From the NCBI RefSeq assembly GCF_013520985.1, contig NZ_JACDTY010000022.1, positions 1-64,000 on the forward strand: 64,000 nucleotides of DNA. The letters run 5' to 3'. The position numbers were made by a program, and so were the translations under genes. Under the pieces are notes generated by a model. The model saw only the letters and a program-made list of their open reading frames with translations, was not told where the DNA came from and made no database searches. Of the stretch, positions 33,651-41,907 are shown piece by piece; the first letter of the stretch is position 1; every line of letters starts with the position of its first letter. The DNA is from Mesorhizobium neociceri. Its GTDB lineage: Bacteria > Pseudomonadota > Alphaproteobacteria > Rhizobiales > Rhizobiaceae.

Positions 33651-34748
33651 ATGACGTTCATGAAGTGGAAGAATTTCGCTGGCGCTGGATTTGGCGCCAT
33701 GCTGCTCGGCGCGCTTGCGGGTTCGGCCGTCGCCGACGATGCGCTGAAACTGCCCGAACTCAGCCCGAACGGCGCCGATGCCTGTTTCGGCCGTGTCTAC
33801 GACGCAGCCCACCTCAAGGCGCATCCGAAGCAGAAGGTGGCGCGGATTTTCTTCCTCTATGGCCATGATCCGGTGAGCCGTCCGAACGAGGAACCGATGG
33901 CAAACGCCGATACCTCCTATAATGGCTTTCTCACCACCACCGTGCGTAGCGCCAAGACGCCGCAATGGGCCGGTGGCTGGTGCAATCACGAGTCCGAGGA
34001 CGGCAAGTCAGGTCCGATCCGCTGCGGCATGGACTGCGACCGCACCATGGCCTCGCTGAAGCTCGATGACAAAGGACGCCTGATCCTCACCGATGTCTCA
34101 TCCGACCTCTATCTCGACGCCGGATCGGAAGACGAACTCGGCGAAGCCGAATACGACCGGCAGGCGCTGGGCTCGGAAGACGACAATTTCCGCCTCGACC
34201 CGATGCCCGCCGCAACCTGCAAGGCTGAATTCGCCAAGATCGATCCGATCGATCCGGCGCTCGGCGCTCCCTTGCGGGAACGGCTGAAGCCGGACCAGCC
34301 TTTCTGTTTCGGGCGCGACTACGATGCCGCGCATCTCTCCTCGCATCCCGACCAGGTGACACAATCGATCCGCGTCTTCCGCGGGCCGGTCGAACTCGCG
34401 TCCTTTGCCTCAGGCGGCGATGTCGCCAACTGGCCCGACGGCGCCGACATCGCGGTTTCGGTGACCATCCGGAAGAACGGGGCCAAGATTACGCAGACCT
34501 ATTCCTGCCAGGGCGAAGCGGACCAGTGGCGCTGCGCGGCCAGTTCGAAGATGAGCAATTTTGCCTGCGACATCGCGCAGAAGGAAATCTACCTCAAGCG
34601 CGGCGCCAACGGCACCATGATGCTGGCCAACCCCAACAGCAGCCTGGCGATCGTCGATCTGTGTTCGAAGGCGGCGGATGGCAAGACGGCGTCCGATGAC
34701 AAGGTCTATCGGTTGGAGGCGATGCCGCAGTCTGCGTGTGCGCCGTAA
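33651..34748 (+). CDS. Secreted protein with a tandem duplicated domain, unknown function
   Basis: 365 residues from ATG 33651 with GGGAGGGG ahead. Residues 1-28 look like a signal peptide ending SAVADD. The mature part holds two repeats: CFGRVYDAAHLKAHPKQKVA (about 44-63) and CFGRDYDAAHLSSHPDQVTQ (about 222-241), each followed by a strand-rich stretch ending in WRC/W-x-C and LDDKGRL/LKRGANGTMML. Eight or more cysteines suggest disulfides. No known domain recognised; likely periplasmic or extracellular. Confidence 0.8.
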   Translation: MTFMKWKNFAGAGFGAMLLGALAGSAVADDALKLPELSPNGADACFGRVYDAAHLKAHPKQKVARIFFLYGHDPVSRPNEEPMANADTSYNGFLTTTVRSAKTPQWAGGWCNHESEDGKSGPIRCGMDCDRTMASLKLDDKGRLILTDVSSDLYLDAGSEDELGEAEYDRQALGSEDDNFRLDPMPAATCKAEFAKIDPIDPALGAPLRERLKPDQPFCFGRDYDAAHLSSHPDQVTQSIRVFRGPVELASFASGGDVANWPDGADIAVSVTIRKNGAKITQTYSCQGEADQWRCAASSKMSNFACDIAQKEIYLKRGANGTMMLANPNSSLAIVDLCSKAADGKTASDDKVYRLEAMPQSACAP

Positions 34749-34757
34749 ACACCAACG

Positions 34758-34945
34758 CTTCGTCATCCACTGGCGGAGCAAGGAGCGAAGCGCCGCGGCG
34801 CAGACCCGAGGATCCATGCCGCGACTTCGAAGCGTTGCTTCGGTGCAGAATTCTGCTCCGTTGTATTCCTAGACGGAGGTAACGGCATGGATTCTAGGGT
34901 CTTCGCGACGGAGCTTCGCTCCTGCTTCGCCCTAGAATGACGAAG
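34758..34945. repeat. Dispersed repeat family 2, copy A
   Basis: About 188-base imperfect palindrome, with CTTCGTCAT at the left end and ATGACGAAG at the right end. About 80 percent like 39277-39464 in shared blocks (GATCCATGCCG, GTAACGGCATGGATTC, CCCTAGAATGACGAAG). Lies just downstream of the secreted-protein gene. Confidence 0.8.
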
Positions 34946-34990
34946 GAGGGAGGCGCCGGCTAATCTCCAACATTCGCGAAGCTAGCACCA

Positions 34991-35938
34991 TCAGGCGAAC
35001 GGCACCGCCGTCGTGCCTTTCGGCAGCTTTGCCTCGTCGTCAGGCTCGACATGGATGGTGACGCGCACGGAGGGGATTTCGGCTTTCAGCGCGTCCTCGA
35101 TGCGGTCGCAGATCACGTGGCTGGCGCCGACTGTCATGTCGGCGTCGACGACCAGGTGGAATTCGATAAAGGTGGCGCGGCCGGCGATGCGGGTCTTGAG
35201 GTCGTGAACCTCCAGCGCGCCCTTGCAATTGGCCGAGATGATGTCGCGGATGTGCATGTGTTCGGTCGTGTCGACGGCGCGGTCCATCAGGCCGTTCATC
35301 GACGAACCGATGACGTGCCAGCCCTGCCACAGGATGTTGAGCGCAACGATGACGGCAAGTGCCGGATCGAGGATCTGCCAGCCGGTCAGGATCGCGCCGA
35401 CGAGGCCGCCAAACACGCCGATCGAGGTCACCACATCGGTCATGATGTGATTGCCATCGGCAACCAGCGCCGGTGATTTCGCGGCGCGGCCGGCGCGGAT
35501 CAGCGTCCAGGCCCAGAAGGCGTTGATGACGGTGGCGACGCCGTTGACAGCGAGGCCTTCCCAGGGCTGTTCGAGCGGCGTCGGCGTTTGCCATGAGCGC
35601 CAGACCTCGTTGAGGATCAAAAGCGCGGCGAGTACGATCAGCACGCCTTCCAGCACTGCCGAGAAGTACTCCGCCTTGTGGTGGCCGAACGGATGATCCT
35701 GGTCGGCCGGCTTGTAGCTGACCTGGATCGCCCAGTAGGCGGCAGCCGAGGCGATGACGTTGACGATCGATTCCAGCGCATCCGAATAGAGCGCGACGGA
35801 GCCGGTGACGTACCAGGCGGCAAGCTTGAGCGCGAGCACGACGAAGGCAACGACGATCGACCAGAAGGCAAGGCTGGCGATCCTTTGCCTGGCCGCTGCC
35901 TTTGCTGCGATCGCCGCCATGTTCTCGGTTGCCGCCAT
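34991..35938 (-). CDS. Cation diffusion facilitator transporter
   Basis: 315 residues, six membrane helices in the first 215, then a cytoplasmic ferredoxin-like domain. The metal site motifs: YSDALESIVN in helix 2 (D and E in place of the usual D-x-x-x-D), HPFGHHKAEYFSAVLEG between helices 2 and 3, and ADGNHIMTDVVTS in helix 5 (H-x-x-x-D). It exports divalent ions (Zn, Fe, Mn or Co) by proton exchange. Lies next to trpE(G), same strand, 5 bases apart, which may reflect read-through rather than shared function. Confidence 0.9.
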   Translation of the reverse strand: MAATENMAAIAAKAAARQRIASLAFWSIVVAFVVLALKLAAWYVTGSVALYSDALESIVNVIASAAAYWAIQVSYKPADQDHPFGHHKAEYFSAVLEGVLIVLAALLILNEVWRSWQTPTPLEQPWEGLAVNGVATVINAFWAWTLIRAGRAAKSPALVADGNHIMTDVVTSIGVFGGLVGAILTGWQILDPALAVIVALNILWQGWHVIGSSMNGLMDRAVDTTEHMHIRDIISANCKGALEVHDLKTRIAGRATFIEFHLVVDADMTVGASHVICDRIEDALKAEIPSVRVTIHVEPDDEAKLPKGTTAVPFA

Positions 35939-35943
35939 AGTCG

Positions 35944-38136
35944 CTAAGCGGCCTTTTCCTTGGCCTTGCGCGGCAGATGCGCAACGATGTTCTCGATGAT
36001 GCGCATGCCGGCATTGTGGCCGAGCGTCATGATCGATTCCGGATGGAACTGCACCGCGGCGATAGGCTCCTTGCGGTGCTCGAAGGCCATGATGATGCCG
36101 TCCTCGGTCTCGGCGGTGACGATGAAGCCGTCGGGCAGCCGTACCGGATCGGCAAAGATCGAGTGGTAGCGGCCGACGGTGACTTCCTTGGGCAGGCCGG
36201 AGAAGATGATGCCGGGCTTGGAGACGCGGATGCGCGACGGCTTGCCGTGCATCGGCACGTGCAACTGCCGGAGTTCACCGCCATAGGCTTCGGCCAGCGC
36301 CTGCAGGCCAAGGCAAACGCCGAAGATAGGCAGGTCGCGAGCCCTGGCCTTCTTGATGGTGGCGGCGCAGTCGAAATCCTTTGGCGTACCCGGTCCGGGT
36401 GACAGCACGACGAGGTCAGGTTTCAGCCGTTCGAACACTTCCTCCGGCACCGGCGTGCGGACGGTCGAGACATTGGCGCCGGTCTGGCGGAAATAGTTGG
36501 CCAGCGTGTGCACGAACGAGTCCTCGTGGTCGACGAGCAGGATGTTGACGCCGTCGCCGACGCGCGCGGTGGTGCGTTCGGTGCCGGCGGCGTTGCCTAA
36601 TTTGGCGTCGCGAATGGCGGAGAGCATGGCGGATGCCTTCAGTTCGGTTTCGGCTTCTTCTTCCTCGGGGATGCTGTCGAAGAGCAGCGTGGCGCCGGCG
36701 CGCACCTCGGCGATGCCGTCCTTGATGCGGATGGTGCGCAAGGTCAGGCCGGTGTTTATGTCGCCGTTGAAATTGACCATGCCGATGGCGCCGCCATACC
36801 AGGCGCGCGGGCTCTTCTCGTTCTGTTCGATAAAGCGCATGGCCCAGAGTTTCGGCGCGCCAGTCACGGTGACCGCCCAGGCATGGGACAAGAAGGCGTC
36901 GAAGGCATCCATGCCTTCGCGCAAGCGCCCTTCGATGTGATCAACAGTGTGGATCAGGCGCGAATACATTTCGATCTGGCGGCGGCCGATGACACGCACC
37001 GAACCCGGATCACAGACCCTGGATTTGTCGTTGCGGTCGACATCCGAGCACATGGTCAGCTCGGATTCGTCCTTCTTGGAGTTGAGCAGCTTCAGGATCT
37101 GCTCGGAGTCGGAAATGGCGTCGTCGCCGCGCTTGATGGTGCCGGAGATCGGGCAGGTCTCGACCCGGCGGCCATTGACGCGCACGAACATTTCCGGCGA
37201 GGCACCGATCAGATACTCGTTTTCGCCGAGATTGATGAAGAAGGAATAGGGCGAGGGGTTGATCGATTTCAGCTTGCGCGAGATTTCGGAAGGTTGCGTC
37301 TCGCAGCGCTCGTAGAACATCTGGCCGGGCACGACCTCAAACAGGTCGCCGCGCTTGAAGGAGTCCATCGCCTTGCGCACCAGATTGGCATATTCGCCCG
37401 GCTCATGGTCGCCGCGCGGCGGGATGCGGTCGGCGGTCTTGAACGGCTCGGCGATTTCGTCGCGCGCCAGGCCCTCGGTCGAAAACCCTTCGCCGGAATA
37501 GTCGTAGCGGTCGGTCCAGGCCTTGGTCGAGTAATGGTCGACGACCAGGATCTCGTCGGGCAGGAACAGCACCAAGTCGCGCTGGCTCTGCTTGCGTTCG
37601 AGCGTGTAGTCGACCGGATCGAACTGGAACGCGAGGTCGTAGCCGAAGGCGCCGTACAGGCCGAGATTGGCGTCTTCTTCGGTCTTGAACAAAGCGGTGA
37701 TGGCGCGCAGCACAGTGAAGACAGAGGGAACGCGGCTGCGCTCTTCCTCGGTGAAGACGCGGCCGGGCTTGGCGACGTCGAGGCGAATGAGGGTCTTCGA
37801 GGTCTCGGTGATCGTCACCTCGGCAAGGCCGGCAAGCGTCTTACCGATAACCGACAGCAGCACCTCGCCGCGCCCGTTCAGAGCCTCGATGCGCATGGCG
37901 CGGCCGCGCGCGGAAATCACCAGCGGCGGATCGATGATGGCCGTATCCCAGCGCGTGTAGCGGCCGGGATATTCATAATTCGAGGAAAACACCGCACCCC
38001 GGCGCGAATTCAGCCCGTCGACATAGGCGTCGATGGCTCCGGCATAGGGCTTGTCGTGACGATCGCGGGTGATGGTGACGCCACCCGCGGTCACGAAGCG
38101 TTCCGCGCCGTTTTCCAGAACCTTTATCGTCGTCAT
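35944..38136 (-). CDS. trpE(G): Fused anthranilate synthase TrpE(G)
   Basis: 730 residues from ATG 38136; an alternative ATG at 38148 lies four codons upstream. The N-terminal TrpE part binds chorismate and ammonia (SGTIKRGDDAISD, SDVDRNDKSRVCDPGSV, GAPKLWAMRFIE). The linker near residue 525 is followed by TrpG glutamine amidotransferase (LLVDHEDSFVHTLANYFRQ, catalytic Cys in PIFGVCLGLQALAEAYGG and His in VQFHPES). Fusion of both subunits is characteristic of rhizobia and relatives. Makes anthranilate for Trp synthesis. A Trp leader and attenuator lie upstream. Confidence 0.96.
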   Translation of the reverse strand: MTTIKVLENGAERFVTAGGVTITRDRHDKPYAGAIDAYVDGLNSRRGAVFSSNYEYPGRYTRWDTAIIDPPLVISARGRAMRIEALNGRGEVLLSVIGKTLAGLAEVTITETSKTLIRLDVAKPGRVFTEEERSRVPSVFTVLRAITALFKTEEDANLGLYGAFGYDLAFQFDPVDYTLERKQSQRDLVLFLPDEILVVDHYSTKAWTDRYDYSGEGFSTEGLARDEIAEPFKTADRIPPRGDHEPGEYANLVRKAMDSFKRGDLFEVVPGQMFYERCETQPSEISRKLKSINPSPYSFFINLGENEYLIGASPEMFVRVNGRRVETCPISGTIKRGDDAISDSEQILKLLNSKKDESELTMCSDVDRNDKSRVCDPGSVRVIGRRQIEMYSRLIHTVDHIEGRLREGMDAFDAFLSHAWAVTVTGAPKLWAMRFIEQNEKSPRAWYGGAIGMVNFNGDINTGLTLRTIRIKDGIAEVRAGATLLFDSIPEEEEAETELKASAMLSAIRDAKLGNAAGTERTTARVGDGVNILLVDHEDSFVHTLANYFRQTGANVSTVRTPVPEEVFERLKPDLVVLSPGPGTPKDFDCAATIKKARARDLPIFGVCLGLQALAEAYGGELRQLHVPMHGKPSRIRVSKPGIIFSGLPKEVTVGRYHSIFADPVRLPDGFIVTAETEDGIIMAFEHRKEPIAAVQFHPESIMTLGHNAGMRIIENIVAHLPRKAKEKAA

Positions 38137-38184
38137 TGCCGTCTCCATCTGGCTTGTTGGGCAACGGACCCGGGACTGGCTTTG

Positions 38185-38222
38185 AAAAAACAAATGGCCG
38201 CCCGGACATTCCGTTGCGGCCA
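38185..38222 (-). terminator. trpE(G) attenuator terminator
   Basis: On the minus strand TGGCCGC...GCGGCCA (38216-38222 with 38195-38201), loop about 14 nt, followed by TTTGTTTTTTC. It lies between the leader peptide and trpE(G), as in the known rhizobial trp attenuator, where Trp surplus lets this terminator form. Confidence 0.8.
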
Positions 38223-38261
38223 CCTTCTATTTTCACGCGCACGCGTTCGAACAGGCCGCTG

Positions 38262-38306
38262 TCAGCGAGCCCACCACCAAATGGTCTTGATCGAACGCAT
38301 GTTCAT
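38262..38306 (-). CDS. trpL: Trp leader peptide
   Basis: ATG 38306 to TGA 38262-38264 codes MNMRSIKTIWWWAR. The three adjacent Trp codons just before the stop let ribosomes sense charged tRNA-Trp. In Sinorhizobium the same type of peptide (ending WWWAR) and the terminated leader RNA also act in trans. It is separated from the terminator stem by about 40 bases, room for an antiterminator. Too short for ordinary gene finders. Confidence 0.9.
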   Translation of the reverse strand: MNMRSIKTIWWWAR

Positions 38307-38459
38307 GGGCGAAATCCATAGCGGCGAAAAGCCGGATGCGCAACAGGTTTGAAAGGCCTGTTTGTGGCCGCCGCTTCCGCGGCCCATGGCACATCGCCAA
38401 GGCCGGAGGGCGTGCCTAGACTACCCGTCCAACACCGAGAAAGACGGGAAAGATAGCAA

Positions 38460-39230
38460 ATGACCGACCAGATCGAGCGCGCACGCACATTCCACGCCCT
38501 TCACGTCAAGGGCAACCCGATCGTTCTCTACAATGCCTGGGATCCGGGCTCGGCCAAGATCGTCGAGAAAGCGGGGGCCAAGGCCATCGCCACTGGAAGC
38601 TGGCCGGTGGCAGCCGCCTTCGGCTATGCCGATGGCGAGAAGATTCCTCTGGAATTGGCGCTGGACAACATCAGGCGCGTCGTCGCGGCGGTCGACCTGC
38701 CGGTGACCATGGACCTCGAAGGCGGCTACGGCGTCGAACCAGAGGTCGTCGCTCAGACAGTGACGCGTGCCTTGCAGGCCGGCGCCATCGGCTTCAATTT
38801 CGAGGACCAGATCGTCGGCGGCGCCGGCCTGCACGACATCGCCGTACAGGTGAAGCGGATCGAGGCGGCAGCGGCGGCGATGAAGGCTTCCGGCATTCCC
38901 GCTTATCTCAACGCCCGCACCGACATCTTCCTCAAGGCCAAGCCGGATGCGCATGACAAGGCGCTGCTCGACCAGACGATCGAGCGCGCGAAGGCCTATG
39001 AAAAGGCCGGCGCGAGCGGCTTCTTTGCGCCGGGTCTTGGCGACGAGGGGCTGATCGAGGCACTCTGCAGCGCGACTGCGCTACCGGTCAACATCATCGC
39101 GCTGGCGCATGTGCCGCCACGCCAGCGGCTGGCCGAACTCGGCGTCTCACGCATCAGCCACGGGCCTGTGCCTTACCGGCAGATGGCCGAATGGCTGGAG
39201 GCCAAGGCGCGGTTGGCCATTTCGGGATAG
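38460..39230 (+). CDS. Isocitrate lyase / phosphoenolpyruvate mutase family protein
   Basis: 256 residues. TIM-barrel of the ICL/PEP mutase superfamily: NPIVLYNAWDPGSAKIVEKAGAKAIATGSW, PVTMDLEGGYG, GFNFEDQIVGG, YLNARTDIFL. The KKCGH of isocitrate lyase is not present. This group is labelled carboxyvinyl-carboxyphosphonate phosphorylmutase or 2-methylisocitrate lyase-like; activity likely oxaloacetate or petal-death-protein type C-C lyase. Substrate unresolved. Followed by repeat family 2. Confidence 0.85.
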   Translation: MTDQIERARTFHALHVKGNPIVLYNAWDPGSAKIVEKAGAKAIATGSWPVAAAFGYADGEKIPLELALDNIRRVVAAVDLPVTMDLEGGYGVEPEVVAQTVTRALQAGAIGFNFEDQIVGGAGLHDIAVQVKRIEAAAAAMKASGIPAYLNARTDIFLKAKPDAHDKALLDQTIERAKAYEKAGASGFFAPGLGDEGLIEALCSATALPVNIIALAHVPPRQRLAELGVSRISHGPVPYRQMAEWLEAKARLAISG

Positions 39231-39276
39231 TGGTGCTGCATAGGGCAGCCGTTTGGGGATAGGGCGGAAGCCCCGA

Positions 39277-39464
39277 CTTCGTCATCCCAGGGCGAAGCAG
39301 GAGCGCAGCTCCGTCGCGGAGACCCTGGGATCCATGCCGGGACTTTAGCCGTGGAGTGCAGCGAAGCAGAATTCCGTACCGCTGCGGGGCTCAGATGTAA
39401 CGGCATGGATTCCAGGGTCTGCGCTGCGTCGCTTCGCTCCTTGCTCAGCCCTAGAATGACGAAG
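39277..39464. repeat. Dispersed repeat family 2, copy B
   Basis: Second copy of the long imperfect palindrome, CTTCGTCATCCCAGGGCGAAG to CCCTAGAATGACGAAG, in the gap between the ICL-like gene and the convergent desuccinylase-like gene. Same length as copy A. Confidence 0.8.
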
Positions 39465-39469
39465 TTTCC

Positions 39470-40525
39470 TTAGTCCTCCAGCGTGCCTGACCTCGCGTCG
39501 GCGCTTTTCTTGTCGCCGACCAGCTTCAAGAGGTCCTCGCCGGCGCGGATGATGCGGCGCGAGCGGCGGGTCAGGATGACGCCGTCCTGCGGCGCCATTA
39601 CCTCCGTACGGCCGCCGGCCTCGCCAGGTGTATGGACGATTGTGGCGAGGCGTGCGCCTTTGGAAACGCGGTCGCTGGGCTTCACGTCGTAGAGCACGGC
39701 ACCCGCCCGGGGTGCCGGCATCATGTCGATGTTTTCCAACGGCGCGACGAAACCAGTGAAAGGACCGGGTGCGGCCAGGGCCGGGTCGGCGATCACGCCG
39801 CGCGCCACCAAAAGCCGGTAGAGCCCTTCGGCATCGGATGCGGCCAGCTCGCCGTCGACATCGAGCATGCCGCGATATTCGACCGTGGTGGCGACGCGCC
39901 GCTCGAACTTCGCCACGTCGGCGGGGACGTTCTGGTAGGGCATGATCGTGGCGCCCTCGAAGGTGCCGGCGCTGTCTTCGCTCCACAGCACCACCGCATC
40001 GATGCCCATGGCGGCGGCGCAATCGGCCATTGCCGGCCACAGGCTGGTGTGGACGTAGAGATAGGCCAGCCCTTCATCGTCACAATGCAGATCAAGCACG
40101 ATGTCGTGGCCGATGGAAAGTTGCAGCAGCCGCGTCTTCAACTGCTGGTCGGCGGTGCCGAACGTGGTGTCCGGCAACAGTGCGGCATCAGGCGCGGCAA
40201 GCAGCGGAAAGGCACGGTTGAAGTTGGTGCGGGTGCCGAGATGAAAGCGGCCCTGATGTTCGCCGAAATGATATTGCGCGCGGCCGATCGGGTTGGCCCA
40301 GGGCACGACCGTGATGTTGCCCCTGATGCGCCCCTCGGCCTCGGCCCTGTTCAACGCCGGCATCAATGCGTCGATGGCGACGACGCCCGGCAATTCGCCG
40401 GCATGGAGTGCCGACTGCAGATAGGCAGAGGGCGCTGCCTTGTCGGCGCCGGTGAAGTGGAATGCCGGGAATTCGTAGAAAACGCCTTCGCTGTCGCCGG
40501 CAATGCGTTCGATCGATTTCTGCAT
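39470..40525 (-). CDS. Succinylglutamate desuccinylase / aspartoacylase family protein
   Basis: 351 residues from ATG 40525, with GGAGG ahead. Zinc carboxypeptidase-like fold: SALHAGELPGVVAIDAL (the H-x-x-E zinc site), NPIGRAQYHFGEHQGRFHLGTRTNFNRAF, and the third ligand in VLDLHCDDEG. The C-terminal domain with PRAGAVLYDVKPSDRVSKGA is a hybrid-motif-like tail. Probably removes an acyl group from an N-acyl amino acid. Lies 91 bases downstream of an MFS exporter on the same strand. Confidence 0.87.
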   Translation of the reverse strand: MQKSIERIAGDSEGVFYEFPAFHFTGADKAAPSAYLQSALHAGELPGVVAIDALMPALNRAEAEGRIRGNITVVPWANPIGRAQYHFGEHQGRFHLGTRTNFNRAFPLLAAPDAALLPDTTFGTADQQLKTRLLQLSIGHDIVLDLHCDDEGLAYLYVHTSLWPAMADCAAAMGIDAVVLWSEDSAGTFEGATIMPYQNVPADVAKFERRVATTVEYRGMLDVDGELAASDAEGLYRLLVARGVIADPALAAPGPFTGFVAPLENIDMMPAPRAGAVLYDVKPSDRVSKGARLATIVHTPGEAGGRTEVMAPQDGVILTRRSRRIIRAGEDLLKLVGDKKSADARSGTLED

Positions 40526-40616
40526 GGGATGCCTCCAGGAAAAGAGGCAGAACACATGCACGTTTGCCGTAGGGCTGTCGATTGGTCCAGTTCGCGCCGC
40601 CATGGGCGCAATGGAA

Positions 40617-41792
40617 TTATTCGGCGGCAGCCTGAACAGCCACCGGCGCTGATCGTTCGAGCGCCTGCGAGACAACGGCCACGCTAACGGCCAGCAGCGC
40701 GAGTACCGCGCCTACCAACGGCAGATGGGCATAGGAGACGCCAGCGGAAAGGGCCACGCCGCCGATCCAGGCGCCGCTGGCATTGCCGACATTGAAGGCG
40801 CCCTGGTTGAGCGTGGCGGCAAGGTTCGGTCCTTCGGACGCCGCCTCGACGACACGGATCTGCAGCGGCGGCACGACGACGAAGATCAGCAGACCCCACA
40901 GGAAGACGACGCCGATGGCGACGCTGGCGATGGCGCCGAACTGCATGAAGCCGACAAACAGCACCGCCATCAAAAGCAGCGTGCCGATCACCGTCGGCAT
41001 CAATTTCCAGTCGGCCAGCCGGCCGCCGATGATGTTGCCTATGGTCATGCCCGCGCCGAACAGCAGCAGCACCCAGGTGACCGCGGAGGTCGACAAGCCG
41101 GAGACCTCGGTGAGATAGGGCTTGATGTAGGTGAAGACGGCAAACAGGCTGGCCGAGGCCAGCGAGGCGATCAGCATGGCGAGCCAGACCTGCAGCTTGC
41201 CCAACACGCGCAGTTCGCCGCGCAGGCCGCCACCGCTCGGTTCAGCGACGTTGGAGGGCACCAGCCAGGCGATGGCGGCGACCGAGATCAGGCCGATGCC
41301 GACCACTGCGAAGAAGGTGGAGCGCCAGCCGAACGCCTCGCCAAGCGCGGTGCCGGCCGGAACGCCGAGAATGTTGGAGAGCGTCAATCCCGCGAACATC
41401 ATCGCCATGGCGCTGGCGCGCTTGTTGCGCGGCACAAGGCTCGCGGCAACCACAGAACCGATGCCGAAGAAGGCGCCGTGGCCGAAAGCGGTGAAGACAC
41501 GTGCCGCCATCAGGAGCCAGTAGTTGGGCGCGATGGCGCAGAGGAGATTGCCGACGACGAACATCGCCGTCAGCGCGACCAGCACCGGCTTGCGCGGCAA
41601 ATGCGCGGTGGCCATGGCGACGATCGGCGCGCCGAAGACGACGCCCAGCGCATAGCCGGTGACCAGCAGACCGGCCGAGGGGATCGACACGCCGAGATCG
41701 GCGGCAACCTCCGGCAGCAGGCCCATAATGACGAATTCGGTGGTGCCGATACAGAAGGATGCAATGGCAAGCGCAAGGATCGGCAAAGGCAT
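40617..41792 (-). CDS. MFS transporter (AraJ/Bcr-like, DHA1)
   Basis: 391 residues, twelve hydrophobic helices starting at residue 4 (LALAIASFCIGTTEFVIMGLLPEVA). GYALGVVFGAPIVAMATAHLPRK gives motif A after helix 2. The TEFVIMG in helix 1 is typical of arabinose-efflux and purine-efflux permeases (AraJ, PbuE). A CTGAAT-N7-ATTCAG palindrome sits 12 bases ahead of the ATG. Substrate unknown. Confidence 0.88.
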   Translation of the reverse strand: MPLPILALAIASFCIGTTEFVIMGLLPEVAADLGVSIPSAGLLVTGYALGVVFGAPIVAMATAHLPRKPVLVALTAMFVVGNLLCAIAPNYWLLMAARVFTAFGHGAFFGIGSVVAASLVPRNKRASAMAMMFAGLTLSNILGVPAGTALGEAFGWRSTFFAVVGIGLISVAAIAWLVPSNVAEPSGGGLRGELRVLGKLQVWLAMLIASLASASLFAVFTYIKPYLTEVSGLSTSAVTWVLLLFGAGMTIGNIIGGRLADWKLMPTVIGTLLLMAVLFVGFMQFGAIASVAIGVVFLWGLLIFVVVPPLQIRVVEAASEGPNLAATLNQGAFNVGNASGAWIGGVALSAGVSYAHLPLVGAVLALLAVSVAVVSQALERSAPVAVQAAAE

Positions 41793-41804
41793 GGAAAGTC
41801 CAGA

Positions 41805-41823
41805 CTGAATCGGTTCAATTCAG
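41805..41823. promoter_or_regulatory. Palindrome at the MFS gene start
   Basis: CTGAAT-N7-ATTCAG overlaps a direct repeat CAGACTGAA (41801-41809 and 41821-41829). Position 12-30 bases ahead of the MFS ATG suits a repressor or activator site. No regulator gene is adjacent. Confidence 0.4.
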
Positions 41824-41907
41824 ACTGAACGAGAAGCCGTGCCGCGCGCAATGCACATTGCTGCAATGCACCAATGCAGAAAGCGCGGAGCTTGACGTAG
41901 AGTTACG

